Below the pieces are notes generated by a model. It worked only from the letters and a program-made list of their open reading frames with translations. It ran no database searches and was not told where the DNA came from. A stretch of 64,000 nt of DNA, taken from positions 19,430 through 83,429 of the forward strand of contig CAZYWZ010000015.1 in NCBI GenBank assembly GCA_964651705.1, given 5' to 3'. Of this stretch, positions 1-9,048 are shown piece after piece. The DNA is from JADLBR01 sp964651705. GTDB taxonomy: Bacteria > Verrucomicrobiota > Verrucomicrobiia > JADLBR01. A program made the position numbers and the translations under genes. Each line of letters begins with the position of its first letter. Position 1 is the first letter of the stretch.

Positions 1-506
1 CACTTCTCCCGGATCGCCCCGCGGAACGCCCGCTGGATCAAAAACCCCGCGATCCCGCTGAAAGCGATCGATACGCCGATGGCCACGACGACCTTGCCGA
101 CCTTGTCCCAATGGACGATCTCGGCGCAGGCGGCCACCGCCACCGACGCGCCCACCAGCTCAAACACCAGGCACGCCGTCGTGCTCACCGGCATCCCGAA
201 TGCCGAATACGTGTACAGCAGCACCGTGTCCACGATGTAGACGCTCACGTAAACGATGATCGCCGTCTGAATCGTCAGCAGCCCGGGATCGAAGATCCCG
301 CTCCGCGCCGTCTCCATCACCGGGGAGGCGAACGTCGCGCCCAGGATCACCGCGACGCCGGCGAGATACACCGCAGTCTGCCTGCGCAATATCCGGGAGC
401 CAAATACCGCGTTGACCAGATTCGCCGCATCGTTGCGCCCCACCTCGACGCAATCCCAGATCATCAGCCCCAGGGCCGCGCCCACCAGAATCGCGATAAA
501 GTCCAT
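1..506 (-). CDS. PiT-family inorganic phosphate transporter (3' end outside window)
   Basis: Likely a secondary phosphate permease of the inner membrane (PiT family). Only the N-terminal ~168 residues are in the window. The N-terminus reads MDFIAILVGAALGLMIWD, followed by a GRNDAANLVNAVFGSR segment matching the family's GANDxANA phosphate-binding signature. Further on, a PVSTTACLVFELVGAS segment matches the PVSTT half of the inverted repeat. Several hydrophobic segments are visible. The ATG at 506 is preceded by an AGGGG ribosome site. A triple 11-bp repeat resembling a Pho box lies about 95 bp upstream, consistent with phosphate-starvation control. The first residues of the signature (GRND instead of GAND) differ from the common form. 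Family assignment is fairly secure; ion coupling cannot be judged from a fragment. Confidence 0.82.
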   Translation of the reverse strand, partial: MDFIAILVGAALGLMIWDCVEVGRNDAANLVNAVFGSRILRRQTAVYLAGVAVILGATFASPVMETARSGIFDPGLLTIQTAIIVYVSVYIVDTVLLYTYSAFGMPVSTTACLVFELVGASVAVAACAEIVHWDKVGKVVVAIGVSIAFSGIAGFLIQRAFRGAIREK

Positions 507-600
507 CACGCCACCCCTTCGCTTGCACCACGACCCGCGGCCACGAAGCCCTCTACCCTCTCGCCACGCTCGGCCATTGGATTAATCATGGGCGACCACT

Positions 601-629
601 GTGACAGTTCCGTGACGCGCCGGTGACAA
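601..629 (-). promoter_or_regulatory. Putative Pho box upstream of the PiT gene
   Basis: Read on the minus strand, three 7-bp units TTGTCAC, GCGTCAC and CTGTCAC are each separated by 4 bp (starts at 629, 618 and 607), giving the exact 11-bp period of PhoB half-sites (consensus CTGTCAT plus 4 bp). They point towards the phosphate transporter starting at 506. An AT-rich ATTAAT at 586-581 could be the -10. The spacers are GC-rich, unlike E. coli, so this is a motif-based inference. Confidence 0.6.
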
Positions 630-714
630 CCGTGCGAAGGTCCTTGTCCCGCGGACGTCCAGCCCCTTTGCCGCCCTATCAGTATTGCGTATCTTCGCGT
701 CGAATCCCATGCCC

Positions 715-3150
715 CTACTCCACCCGCCACTCGAGGATGCCGCCGGAATACTTTTCGCGAAGTTGGACCTCGATGCGCAGCGCGGCCGTCTCGATCGCGG
801 GAAACCGCACCGTGTTCCATGAATCCTTGGCGACCCCGAACACGCCTGCCCCATACACGGGCGCCCAGGCGTCGCCCTTGCGCTCCAGCAGTCGCCATGT
901 GGCGGGCACGCGGCACTGGCCGCGGCCGGTGTCATCGAACCAATAGACCGCGACGGACGACACCCGCGCCGGTTTCGCGAATTCATATTGCACCCATTCC
1001 TTGGTGCCGCGGTGGTCCCACCAGGTGAATCGGGGCACGCCGTGATCCCCGGAGCCCGTCGGCTCGATGCCATCGTGCAGGGCGTCCGTGGCATCCGAGC
1101 CATGGCAGTGGGATGCGGTGGCCACGCTCTCGCCGGCGATGGTCGCCTTCGGCGGCGCCTTTGCCACCGCGGCGGTCCTCGCGAGCCAAACGGCCATTGG
1201 GTTCGCTCCCCGATGGCACCACGCGTAGTATGGGATGAGCGTGATCTCCGCCGCCTCTTCGACGGGCTCGCCCCCATCATCCCGCCGCACGCGCGCCCCC
1301 TTCCCCCGGATGACCGTCAGCCCGCCGAGGAGATCGCGCCGCTCCTCGGCGACGAGCGCCGCCCCGTCGGGCAAGACCAGATCCAGCACCGATCCGCGAT
1401 TATCCGCGCCCTCCGCACAATACACCACCGGCCCTCGCTCGACCGCGACGCGCCCCGCGTCCTCCTTAACCGCCTCGTGCGCCAGCACGCGTCGCACCGG
1501 CATCGGCAGCGCCATCTCGATCGCATCGCCTGCCTTCCACGCGCGCCGAAAAACCGCGTAGCCCTTCTCCATCGCCGGCCTGACGCCCTCGCCATTGACC
1601 CGGAATTCGGGCCCCTCGCCCTCGCCATCCGCGTACCGGTAGAGATCGCCGGGCACCGGCTTAGCCACCGCCCACCCCGGCACCCGCACGTGCACCGCAA
1701 ACTCCCCGGCGGCCTCCGGCCCGATCGCCAGCCTCGTGACCCCCGCCCAAGGATAGCGCGTCTCCTGCGTCAAACTCACCTTCCGGCCCGCCACATCGAT
1801 ATCCGCCTCGCCCCCGACAAAGAGGTTAACGTACACGGAATCCCCCCGCGCCGCGTACACCATGCCCCCGAGCGATCCCAGAAAGCGCAGCACGTTCGGC
1901 GGGCAGCACGCGCAACCGAACCACGGCGACCTCTCGCTCGCGCCGTGGTTGAACTTCCGCCTCCCATCCGATTCCAGCGGGTTCGGGTAGAAGAATCTGT
2001 CGCCCGTCAGGGATATCCCGGATAAGAATCCATTATAGACGATGCGTTCCAGCACATCAATGTACTTCGCCTCTCCGTGCAGAAGGAACATCCGGTGGTT
2101 CCACAGGGCGTTCGCGATCGCCGCGCAGGTCTCGTTGTACGCCGAGGCGTTCGGCAGCTCGTAGTCATCGCCAAATGCCTCGCCCTGGTGCCGCGCGCCG
2201 ATCCCGCCGGTCAGGTACAATTTCCTACCCACGACATTCTCCCATATCCGGCCGATCGCATCGACATACAGCGCCTCTCCCGTCAGCGCCGCGACATCCG
2301 CCATCCCCGCGTACATGTAGGCCGCCCGCACCGCGTGACCCACCGCCTCCGATTGCTTGGTCACCGGCTCGTGATCCTGCTGGCCCGGACCGCGCAATCG
2401 ATGCGTCGATTCCCGGCCCCGGATATCCAGGAAGAACTTCGCCAGCTCCAGATAATCGCGATTGCCCGTCGCGCGATACAGCTTCGTCAGCCCGATCTCG
2501 ATCTCCTGATGCCCCGGGGGTTCCTGCAACCTGCCCGGCCCAAAGACGGACAGCAAAAGGTCCGCGTTCCGCGTGGCCACATCGAGAAGCGTCCGCTTGC
2601 CCGTCGCCTGGAAATGCGCCACGGCCGCCTCGTACAGGTGGCCCACGTTGTACAGTTCGTGGCTGGAGCCCAGGTTCGACCAGCGCGTTGGCCCGGCCAT
2701 CTTGGGCAGCTTCTCCGGAGGCAGCAACCGGCGCGCGGTGTACAGGTACCCGTCGCGCTCCTGCGCCGATATGATGCGATTGATCGCGGTGTCCAAATAG
2801 CCTTCCAGTTTCGGATCGGGATGCTGCGCTAGGATATACGCCACGCCCTCGAGCACCTTGTAAACATCCGAATCATCGAAAGGGATCCCCCGGAACTCCC
2901 CGTCCAGCAGCCCCCCGGCCTTCGCGAAGTTATCGACCCGCCCCGTCTCCTCGCACTTGTTGATGTCGTACCATGAGGTCACCAGGCGATTCGTCTCCAG
3001 CCGCGGGGTCCAAAACGCATCGGTCACCCGGACGTCGGTGAAAGCCACTGGGCGAAACGGGTAGTCGCGTTCCGCGGCCACGGCCCCGATGCCACAGCCC
3101 AAAATCCCGCATCCGATGGCGCCGCCAACAGATCGCAATCCATAACGCAT
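715..3150 (-). CDS. Glycoside hydrolase family 127 (beta-L-arabinofuranosidase-like), exported
   Basis: Predicted retaining beta-L-arabinofuranosidase of the GH127/DUF1680 type, 811 residues. The start at 3150 has a GGAGG site 6 nt upstream and opens a signal peptide (about residues 1-26, ending AVAA). The GH127 zinc/nucleophile set is intact: Glu340 and Cys342 in NETCA, and Cys413, Cys415 and Cys416 in WFGCACCPPN. By analogy to HypBA1, Cys415 is the nucleophile held by a Zn-thiolate site. After the (alpha/alpha)6 catalytic domain and beta-sandwich, the last ~140 residues (from about HGSDATDALHDG) look like a discoidin-like F5/8 type C carbohydrate-binding module. The open frame continues far upstream, but that part is antisense to the neighbouring gene. 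Likely role: trimming arabinose from plant polysaccharide or hydroxyproline glycans in the periplasm. Exact substrate is unknown. Confidence 0.85.
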   Translation of the reverse strand: MRYGLRSVGGAIGCGILGCGIGAVAAERDYPFRPVAFTDVRVTDAFWTPRLETNRLVTSWYDINKCEETGRVDNFAKAGGLLDGEFRGIPFDDSDVYKVLEGVAYILAQHPDPKLEGYLDTAINRIISAQERDGYLYTARRLLPPEKLPKMAGPTRWSNLGSSHELYNVGHLYEAAVAHFQATGKRTLLDVATRNADLLLSVFGPGRLQEPPGHQEIEIGLTKLYRATGNRDYLELAKFFLDIRGRESTHRLRGPGQQDHEPVTKQSEAVGHAVRAAYMYAGMADVAALTGEALYVDAIGRIWENVVGRKLYLTGGIGARHQGEAFGDDYELPNASAYNETCAAIANALWNHRMFLLHGEAKYIDVLERIVYNGFLSGISLTGDRFFYPNPLESDGRRKFNHGASERSPWFGCACCPPNVLRFLGSLGGMVYAARGDSVYVNLFVGGEADIDVAGRKVSLTQETRYPWAGVTRLAIGPEAAGEFAVHVRVPGWAVAKPVPGDLYRYADGEGEGPEFRVNGEGVRPAMEKGYAVFRRAWKAGDAIEMALPMPVRRVLAHEAVKEDAGRVAVERGPVVYCAEGADNRGSVLDLVLPDGAALVAEERRDLLGGLTVIRGKGARVRRDDGGEPVEEAAEITLIPYYAWCHRGANPMAVWLARTAAVAKAPPKATIAGESVATASHCHGSDATDALHDGIEPTGSGDHGVPRFTWWDHRGTKEWVQYEFAKPARVSSVAVYWFDDTGRGQCRVPATWRLLERKGDAWAPVYGAGVFGVAKDSWNTVRFPAIETAALRIEVQLREKYSGGILEWRVE

Positions 3151-3236
3151 GGGAGACCTCCACAGTGGGCCGCTCCAGCCCACGGACAGCGTATCCCGCC
3201 TCCCGCGGGCGAGCAAGATCCGGCGGCGGGCGGACC

Positions 3237-3366
3237 CGAAAATACGAAGTAACCCGCTAGTAGCGAAGGGCCTTCGCCCTTCGGCGGGGGATAGGCCGAA
3301 GCCGGAAGCGGCTTCGCTACAAATTTTTCGCCCCGGTGGTGCCCCGCGTGCGGGGCACGGGATCTG
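3237..3366 (+). repeat. Dispersed ~130-bp intergenic repeat, copy A1, containing a GTAG REPIN
   Basis: First of three copies of a composite element (others at 8650 and 30951). It starts with a conserved CGAAAATACGAMGTAAC flank. At 3260-3320 is an inverted doublet: foot GTAG 3260-3263, arms CGAAGGGC/GCCCTTCG, loop CTTC; then the mirror copy with arms CGAAGCCG/CGGCTTCG and inverted foot CTAC 3317-3320. A third hairpin without foot lies at 3339-3358 (arms GTGCCCCG/CGGGGCAC, loop CGTG). It fills much of the gap between two divergent genes (3151-3448). Confidence 0.85.
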
Positions 3367-3448
3367 TATCGAGGATTGGCGGACGCCCGGTTGGAAAACG
3401 CGTCCTTTTGCTCGAAGATCCCTTTGGCAAACGATACACTCATCCCTG

Positions 3449-5314
3449 ATGAGCGGCCGACATGCGAGATGGCTCCTGTTGCTGCCGTGCGCCATGGCTT
3501 GCGCCGTTCCGCGCCGCGCCGCGGCCGTCGTCCCCGTCTCCCTTGCATCCGCCCCCGACGGCACGGTGCTGGTGCTGGATGCCGGTGGACGACGCGCGCT
3601 CATCGTCGATCCCGCCTCGGGCGCCCGAGGCGGAGCGATCGATCTCCCGGCCGAGCCCAGCGGTGTCGCCATCTTGGGGCAAACCGCCTTCGTCACCACG
3701 GCCGAGCCAGCCGGGCGCATCCTGCGCATCGATCTCGCCACCCGCGCCATCCGGGACCAGTGGCGCGCGGGCCACATGCCGATGGCCCCGACGGTCGGCC
3801 CCGACGGCAGGACCCTCTGCATCGCGAATCGTTTCGAGAACGTCGTGCGCCTCGTCGATCTCGCCTCCGGCGCGCAGCGCGCGGTCGCCGTGATCCGCGA
3901 GCCCGTCGCCACCGCCTTCTCCCCCGACGGGCGCCTCCTGTTCGTGGCGAACCATATCCCAAAGGTCGAGCCCAGCCTCGACGATGAGAATCCCGACATC
4001 GCCGCAGTGGTCTCCGTCATCGACACCGCCACCGCCTCGGTCGCCGAACACATCCGCCTCCCCAACGGCAGCCACTCGCTACGGGACATCGCGATTTCCC
4101 CCGACCGTAAATCGGCCCTCATCCCGCATGTCCTGAGCAACTACATGCCCCCGCCGCTCTCGCCGGAAGGCGGCGCCGTCAACATGAACGTGATCTCTCT
4201 CGTGGACACCGAGACACTGGAGTGGACCCACGCCGTGCCCGTGGACGATCCCGGCCGGGGCGCGGCCAACCCCTGGTCCATCGCATTCGCCCGCGGCGGC
4301 CAACTCCTCCTCGTCACCCACGCGGGCACGCACGAGTTGAGCGCGATCGATTTCCCGGCGCTGCGGCGCCGGCTCGCCTCGCGACCGCGACCTTTCCCCG
4401 AAGACAGGCCCGACCTCCGCCTCCTCGACGGCATTCGCCGGCGCCTCGCGCTCGGCGTCAATGGCCCCCGGGACCTCGCCGTCGCCGGGGATATCGCTCT
4501 GGCGGCAGGATATTTCTCTGGCGAACTCGCCGTCCTGGATCTCGCGCCGGACACCCTCCGCCCACGGTTGCTCCGCGTCGGCGAAACGGCCATCCCCTCT
4601 CCCGCGAGATTGGGCGAGGCGTACTTCAACGACGCAACCCTGGGCGTCGGGGGGTGGCAGAGCTGCGCCTCCTGCCATCCCGATGGCCGCAGCGATACCC
4701 TGTACTGGGACCTGATGAACGACGGCGCCGGCAACACGAAGAACACCAAGAGCCTCCTGATGTCCGCACTGGCATCGCCCGTCATGTGGCGCGGCGTGCG
4801 CGAGGATGCCGCCACCGCCGTCCGCTCGGGATTCCACCATATCCTCGGTTCCCAGGGGCTACCTCCCGGCGCGGAGGCCGCCATCCTAGCCTACCTGCGA
4901 GAGATGCCCGAGGTGCCAAGCCCCTTCCTGGACGCCGACCGGCCCGAGGCCCCGCAGACCGAGGACCCCTCCTGCGCAAAATGCCACCGCCCCACAGTGC
5001 CCCGCGGCTCCCTCACCGAATCCGCGCGCAGGGGAAAAGCCCTCTTCGAGGGCAAGGCCGGATGCGTCACCTGCCACCCTCACCCCCTGTTCACCACCGC
5101 GCGAGACGCCGATCCCGGCCTCGGCTCCGGCGTCCCATACCGCATCCCCTCCCTCATCGAAACATGGCGCACCGCCCCCTACCTCCACGCCGGCGACGCC
5201 ACCTCCATCCGCGAGACCATCACCGACTTCAACTTCATGCACAAGCGCGGCCAGACCAAAAACCTCACCCCCCAAGAATTGGATGACCTCATCGAATACG
5301 TGAGGTCGCTCTGA
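3449..5314 (+). CDS. Secreted beta-propeller / multihaem cytochrome c protein
   Basis: A 621-residue exported protein of unknown specific role. The N-terminus (MSGRHARWLLLLPCAMACA) is a Sec signal. Residues ~30-390 contain repeated beta-propeller-like blades of the YVTN/NHL kind (for example PDGRTLCIANRFENVVRLVD, then SPDGRLLFVANH). The C-terminal third has three CxxCH haem-attachment sites: Cys406-Cys409-His410 (CASCH), Cys509-Cys512-His513 (CAKCH) and Cys539-Cys542-His543 (CVTCH). The last two lie in a region resembling the di-haem cytochrome c peroxidase/MauG fold, with a LHAGDATSIRETI stretch near the end. Propeller plus di-haem architecture is known from secreted electron-transfer or redox enzymes. 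No strong ribosome site precedes the ATG. It diverges from the GH127 gene across a repeat-filled gap. Confidence 0.75.
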   Translation: MSGRHARWLLLLPCAMACAVPRRAAAVVPVSLASAPDGTVLVLDAGGRRALIVDPASGARGGAIDLPAEPSGVAILGQTAFVTTAEPAGRILRIDLATRAIRDQWRAGHMPMAPTVGPDGRTLCIANRFENVVRLVDLASGAQRAVAVIREPVATAFSPDGRLLFVANHIPKVEPSLDDENPDIAAVVSVIDTATASVAEHIRLPNGSHSLRDIAISPDRKSALIPHVLSNYMPPPLSPEGGAVNMNVISLVDTETLEWTHAVPVDDPGRGAANPWSIAFARGGQLLLVTHAGTHELSAIDFPALRRRLASRPRPFPEDRPDLRLLDGIRRRLALGVNGPRDLAVAGDIALAAGYFSGELAVLDLAPDTLRPRLLRVGETAIPSPARLGEAYFNDATLGVGGWQSCASCHPDGRSDTLYWDLMNDGAGNTKNTKSLLMSALASPVMWRGVREDAATAVRSGFHHILGSQGLPPGAEAAILAYLREMPEVPSPFLDADRPEAPQTEDPSCAKCHRPTVPRGSLTESARRGKALFEGKAGCVTCHPHPLFTTARDADPGLGSGVPYRIPSLIETWRTAPYLHAGDATSIRETITDFNFMHKRGQTKNLTPQELDDLIEYVRSL

Positions 5315-5338
5315 CCGAAGCACGACCGATGATTTTTT

Positions 5339-5369
5339 TGGAGTGCGGCGTTGGAGCGCCGCTTTGGAT
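5339..5369 (+). repeat. 31-bp palindromic dispersed repeat, copy C1
   Basis: A 31-bp palindrome-centred sequence with 28 of 31 bases identical to the copies at 38416-38446 (same strand) and 38660-38690 (inverted). The hairpin arms are GCGGCG/CGCCGC. Similarity to the 38.4-kb copy continues about 40 bp downstream (ACGGCCCGGTG and a CGCCAGACT stretch), so the unit is probably about 75 bp. It sits 24 bp after the cytochrome stop codon. Confidence 0.75.
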
Positions 5370-5466
5370 TGTCCCGAACGGCCCGGTGTCCGCTCGTCGC
5401 CAGACTTTTCCACAGGGCCCGACGCGCGAGTTTCCAAGCGGGAGCTTGGGAGCCAGAAGCGACGTG

Positions 5467-5490
5467 CCCACCCGTGACCGGATGGGCTAC
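5467..5490 (-). repeat. Single GTAG-footed hairpin (REP-like)
   Basis: On the minus strand: foot GTAG (5490-5487), arms CCCATCCG/CGGGTGGG, loop GTCA. One of eight stem pairs is mismatched. It is nearly the same as the 8921-8944 copy. It lies in the 233-bp gap between the cytochrome and TauE/SafE genes. Confidence 0.7.
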
Positions 5491-5547
5491 AAATCCAGCC
5501 CCGACTCATCCCTTTACGCAGTGCGCTCATCCCTCTAGCATTCTCCG

Positions 5548-6234
5548 ATGGACATCGGAACGGTGACCACCCCCGCGACGGCATTCGTTGCCGGTCTTCT
5601 CACCGGCATCCACTGCTGTGGCATGTGCGGGCCATTGACATGCGCCGCCTTTGGGAAGGGAGGGAACGGCACGATCGCGGCCTCGCTCGCCTCATACCAC
5701 TCGGCCCGCCTCCTGGCCTACGCCTTGATCGGTGGCCTCCTGGGCGTCATCGGCCAATCCATCGCGGGCCTCTTCAGCGGCTCCGTCACAAAAGTCCTCC
5801 CCTGGGCGTTCGCGGCGGTCTTCCTCCTCATCGGTCTCGGACTCGAAAAGCGGATCCCGGTCCCGAAGGCGTTCTCGGCGATCTTCGCCCGCCTTCGTCT
5901 GGCCTCCGGCGGCGGCGCGGGGATGGCCGGCGCCATCGGCCTGGCGACACCCTTCTTGCCGTGCGGCCCGCTCTACATGGTGTTCGGCGTCGCGCTGTTC
6001 GCGGGGTCCTTCCTCGGCGGGGCGACGCTGATGGCCGCATTCGCGCTCGGGACCGTCCCCGTTTTCGGCCTCTTCCAGTCCCAGGTCCTTCGCCTGCAGG
6101 GACGGTTCTCCCCCCGCGTCATGGCGTGGATCCGCCAAGGCTTCGCGCTCGTCGCCGCAACCCTCCTCGTCATGCGGGCCGCCGCGGACATGGCCGTCGG
6201 CCGCGCCGGCGGTTCTTGCCCCATGTGCCATTGA
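5548..6234 (+). CDS. TauE/SafE-like (UreH_2-type) membrane protein
   Basis: A 228-residue polytopic inner-membrane protein with about six hydrophobic segments. Near the N-terminus it carries the GIHCCGMCGPL motif (paired cysteines in TM1) typical of the COG2836 sulfite-exporter-like/UreH_2 group. That group is often found beside CcoI/FixI copper ATPases and cbb3 oxidase genes and is thought to help copper or haem-copper oxidase maturation. A second conserved PFLPCGPLYMVF segment sits mid-protein. The C-terminus SCPMCH adds another potential metal-binding pair. The gene ends 7 bp before the ATPase gene, so the two form an operon. Copper handling is inferred from family and context; no oxidase genes are visible here. 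Confidence 0.75.
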   Translation: MDIGTVTTPATAFVAGLLTGIHCCGMCGPLTCAAFGKGGNGTIAASLASYHSARLLAYALIGGLLGVIGQSIAGLFSGSVTKVLPWAFAAVFLLIGLGLEKRIPVPKAFSAIFARLRLASGGGAGMAGAIGLATPFLPCGPLYMVFGVALFAGSFLGGATLMAAFALGTVPVFGLFQSQVLRLQGRFSPRVMAWIRQGFALVAATLLVMRAAADMAVGRAGGSCPMCH

Positions 6235-6241
6235 TTCTCCT

Positions 6242-8647
6242 GTGGCCACCGCCCAGGCATCCGGCCCCAAGGCCCCCGCCCCAAAGAGAGGCGCCGACGT
6301 TTCCTGCCTCCATTGCGGCACCCCATTCCGACAAACCCGGGACGACGACCAGTTCTGCTGCTCCGGCTGCGAATTCGTCCACCACCTCATCCGCGACAGC
6401 GGGCTCGATAAATTCTACGAACTCCGCGGGCGCGGGCGCGCCACCCCGGTGAAGCCGCTGGTGTTTCGCCGCCGCGACTGGTCGTGGCTCCAATCCATGG
6501 TCCAACAGGCCGAGTCCGCCGCAGGAGACGGTGCCGCCTCTGGGGAGGTCGAACTGCAGGGGATCTCGTGCATCGGTTGCGTCTGGCTCGTCGAGCGGGT
6601 GGCGGGGCGGGCGCCGGGCCTGCTGGAGGCGCGGGTGCATCCGGCCCTGGGCCGCCTCAGGATGCGCTGGTCGCCGGGGGCATTTGACGCCGAGGCCCTC
6701 GCGGCAGAGCTGCAATCCTTCGGCTACCTGCTGGGCCCGGTGCGGGCGGGCGGCGCGATGCGCGGGGCGGGCGGACTCGGCTTACGGCTGGGCCTTTGCG
6801 GCGCTTTCGCCCTGAACACCATGCTCTTCACCCTGCCACGTTATCTGGGGATGGCTTCGGATTTCGAATTTGCCCCACTGTTCGGCTGGCTGGCCGCCGG
6901 GTTTGGCTGCCTGAGCTTCGCGGTGGGCGGGAGCTATTTCATCGGGAGGAGTTGGAATGGCCTGCGGCGGGGCGTGCTGCACATCGATCTGCCAATCTCT
7001 CTCGGACTGGTGGCGGCCTTCGCGGGCTCCTGGGTCGCGTGGACCCTCGGCGCCGAACGGCTCTTGTATTTCGATTTCGTCTCGGTCTTCGTGTTCTTGA
7101 TGCTCCTCGGCCGCTGGCTGCAGGAGGGAGCCGTCGAGAGAAATCGCCGCCTCCTGCTGAGTTCTGAGCCCGGGCCGACGACGCTGAGACTGGCGGATGG
7201 CACGACCCTGACCGCCGCGGAACTGGCCCCGGGCCACGAGTACGATCTGCCCCCGGGGGAACCGGCCCCCGTGCGTTCTCGCCTGGCGTCTGACGCGGCG
7301 TCCTTGGCCATGGACTGGATCAGCGGGGAGTCCGACGTCCGCGACGTGAATGTGGGGCAGCTCGTGCCCTCCGGCGCTGTAAATGTTGGGCGGGTACCCA
7401 TCCGCCTGCGGGCGCTGGAGGGCTGGGCGAACTCCGTCCTCGCCTCCCTGCTCGGCACCGGCCCCAGGGAGCCCGCGCGCTACGTGCCGCTGGAAAGATT
7501 CATCCGCGCCTACACCGCGACCGTGCTCCTGGTGGCTTCGGTCGGCCTTGCCGCCTGGTGGGGCCTCGCGGGCAGTGCCCTCACTGGCCTCCAAGTGTTC
7601 ATCTCCGTCCTCGTCGTATCCTGCCCGTGCGCCTCGGGCGTCGCCCTGCCCCTGCTCGACGAACTCGCCGCCTCGGCCCTGCGCCGGCTCGGCGTCTTCA
7701 TCCGCGACCCCGGCATCTGGGCGCGCCTCCGAGCCATCCGCAAAATCGCCTTCGACAAGACCGGCACCCTCACCGAGGAAACCCTCCGCCTCGCCGATCC
7801 CACCCCGCTCCAGAGACTCGATCCCAAAGCCAAGGCCATCCTCCTCCAGATGGTTTCCGAAAGCTGGCACCCCATCTGCGATTGCCTCCGACGCGAGCTT
7901 CTCGCCCCAGGCCACCAGCCCCGATCCGCCCCCGCCGCACAGATCGAAGAGACCCCAGGCAAAGGCTTGACCCTCCGGGATGGTCCCTCGGTCTGGAGAC
8001 TCGGCCGACCCGATTGGGCCGGACCCGAGTCGACTGCCACCACCGATTCCGCCACCGACTGCGACCTCACCCGCGACGGCGAGATACTCGCCTCATTCCA
8101 CTTCCGCGAGTCCATCCGCGACGACGCCATAGAGGAAATCGCCGCCCTCCGCCGCCTCGGCTATCGCCTCGTCGTCCTCAGCGGCGACCACACGAAGCGA
8201 CTCCGCCTGGTCTGTGCCCGCCTCGGCATCCCGGAAACCGACTGGCGCGGCGGCATGAGCCCGGCCGACAAAGCCTCTTGGATCCGCGACAGCGGCGCGG
8301 AGGATACTCTCATGCTCGGCGATGGCGCCAACGACAGCCTCGCCTTCGACGCCAGCCGCTGCTGCGGCACCCCCGCCATCGATCGCGGCCTCCTCGAACA
8401 GAAGGCCGATTTCTACTACCTGGGCCGTGGCGTCAGCGGCGTCCGCCACCTTATCCAGATGGCGCGCGCCCGCGACGCCGTCGCCAGCGCCGTCATCGGC
8501 TTTGCCATCGCCTACAACCTCGTCGTCGTCGCCATCAGCCTCGCCGGCCACATGAATCCCCTCGTGGCCGCCATCGTCATGCCACTCAGTTCCCTCGCCT
8601 CCCTCGGCATCGTCTTCGCCGGCATGCGCTCCGCCCGCAAACGTTGA
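6242..8647 (+). CDS. ccoI: CcoI/FixI-like copper-translocating P1B-type ATPase
   Basis: An 801-residue heavy-metal P-type ATPase starting at GTG 6242. The N-terminus has the CcoI/FixI arrangement: a CLHCGTPF and FCCSGC cysteine cluster, then an HMA-like domain with GISCIGC. The core motifs are present: actuator SGES, transmembrane Cys461-Pro-Cys463, phosphorylation Asp505 in DKTGTLT, SxSWHP nucleotide-site His-Pro, and GDGANDS in the hinge. These define a Cu-type P1B ATPase. CcoI members export copper to the periplasm for assembly of CuB in cbb3 oxidases. It follows the TauE/SafE-like gene by 7 bp. No ccoNOP genes are seen in this window, so the oxidase link rests on family resemblance. A composite repeat begins 3 bp after the stop codon. 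Confidence 0.85.
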   Translation: MATAQASGPKAPAPKRGADVSCLHCGTPFRQTRDDDQFCCSGCEFVHHLIRDSGLDKFYELRGRGRATPVKPLVFRRRDWSWLQSMVQQAESAAGDGAASGEVELQGISCIGCVWLVERVAGRAPGLLEARVHPALGRLRMRWSPGAFDAEALAAELQSFGYLLGPVRAGGAMRGAGGLGLRLGLCGAFALNTMLFTLPRYLGMASDFEFAPLFGWLAAGFGCLSFAVGGSYFIGRSWNGLRRGVLHIDLPISLGLVAAFAGSWVAWTLGAERLLYFDFVSVFVFLMLLGRWLQEGAVERNRRLLLSSEPGPTTLRLADGTTLTAAELAPGHEYDLPPGEPAPVRSRLASDAASLAMDWISGESDVRDVNVGQLVPSGAVNVGRVPIRLRALEGWANSVLASLLGTGPREPARYVPLERFIRAYTATVLLVASVGLAAWWGLAGSALTGLQVFISVLVVSCPCASGVALPLLDELAASALRRLGVFIRDPGIWARLRAIRKIAFDKTGTLTEETLRLADPTPLQRLDPKAKAILLQMVSESWHPICDCLRRELLAPGHQPRSAPAAQIEETPGKGLTLRDGPSVWRLGRPDWAGPESTATTDSATDCDLTRDGEILASFHFRESIRDDAIEEIAALRRLGYRLVVLSGDHTKRLRLVCARLGIPETDWRGGMSPADKASWIRDSGAEDTLMLGDGANDSLAFDASRCCGTPAIDRGLLEQKADFYYLGRGVSGVRHLIQMARARDAVASAVIGFAIAYNLVVVAISLAGHMNPLVAAIVMPLSSLASLGIVFAGMRSARKR

Positions 8648-8649
8648 CT

Positions 8650-8862
8650 CGAAAATACGACGTAACTCGCTAGTAGCGAAGGGCCTTCGCCCTTCGGCGG
8701 GGGCCCGGTCGGGCGCCGAAGCCCGAAGGGGCTTCGCTACGGGTGAGAACGCCGGCGGTAGCGAAGGGCCTTCGCCCTTCGGCGGGGGATAGGCGCCTCT
8801 GGCGATCGGCTTCGCTAAAAATCTTCCGCCCCGGTGGTGCCCCGCGTGCGGGGCACGGGACC
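8650..8862 (+). repeat. Dispersed composite repeat, copy A2, with an internal duplication
   Basis: Same element as at 3237 but longer, because its doublet is duplicated. REPIN 1 spans 8673-8740 (GTAG; arms CGAAGGGC/GCCCTTCG, loop CTTC; mirror arms CGAAGCCC/GGGCTTCG; CTAC). A second doublet starts at GTAG 8758, and its mirror half has decayed to GGCTTCGCTA at about 8808-8817. The footless GTGCCCCG/CGGGGCAC hairpin follows at about 8837-8857. It begins right after the ccoI stop codon. Confidence 0.85.
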
Positions 8863-8881
8863 TAGCTAGCCAATTTCAGAC

Positions 8882-8944
8882 GTAGCCACGGCGGTGAGGC
8901 CGCGGACCCCTAACACGCGGCCCATCCGTGACCGGATGGGCTAC
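8882..8944 (+). repeat. Hybrid GTAG REPIN made of two different hairpins
   Basis: A 63-bp inverted doublet. It opens with GTAG 8882-8885 and an imperfect hairpin (arms CCACGGCG/GGCCGCGG, loop GTGA). It closes with a perfect hairpin (arms CCCATCCG/CGGATGGG, loop TGAC) and CTAC 8941-8944. The first half matches 31092-31115 and the second half matches 5467-5490. With copy A2 it occupies most of the 400-bp gap 8648-9048; no other feature is evident there. Confidence 0.8.
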
Positions 8945-9048
8945 ATTTTCACCTCCGGCGCAGCCCGGCCTCAGGGCGGGCTCCACCCCACAATTTCTTG
9001 TTGAGGCCAGGCCCAATATGCGCGACTGTCCCGGCGGTTCAGCCGAGA

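Noticed and set aside
3151..4140. N-terminal extension of the GH127 gene
   Set aside because: It runs antisense through the cytochrome gene; the signal peptide and GGAGG site place the start at 3150.
5331..5340. T-run after the cytochrome gene as a rho-independent terminator
   Set aside because: No stable hairpin immediately precedes the T-run.
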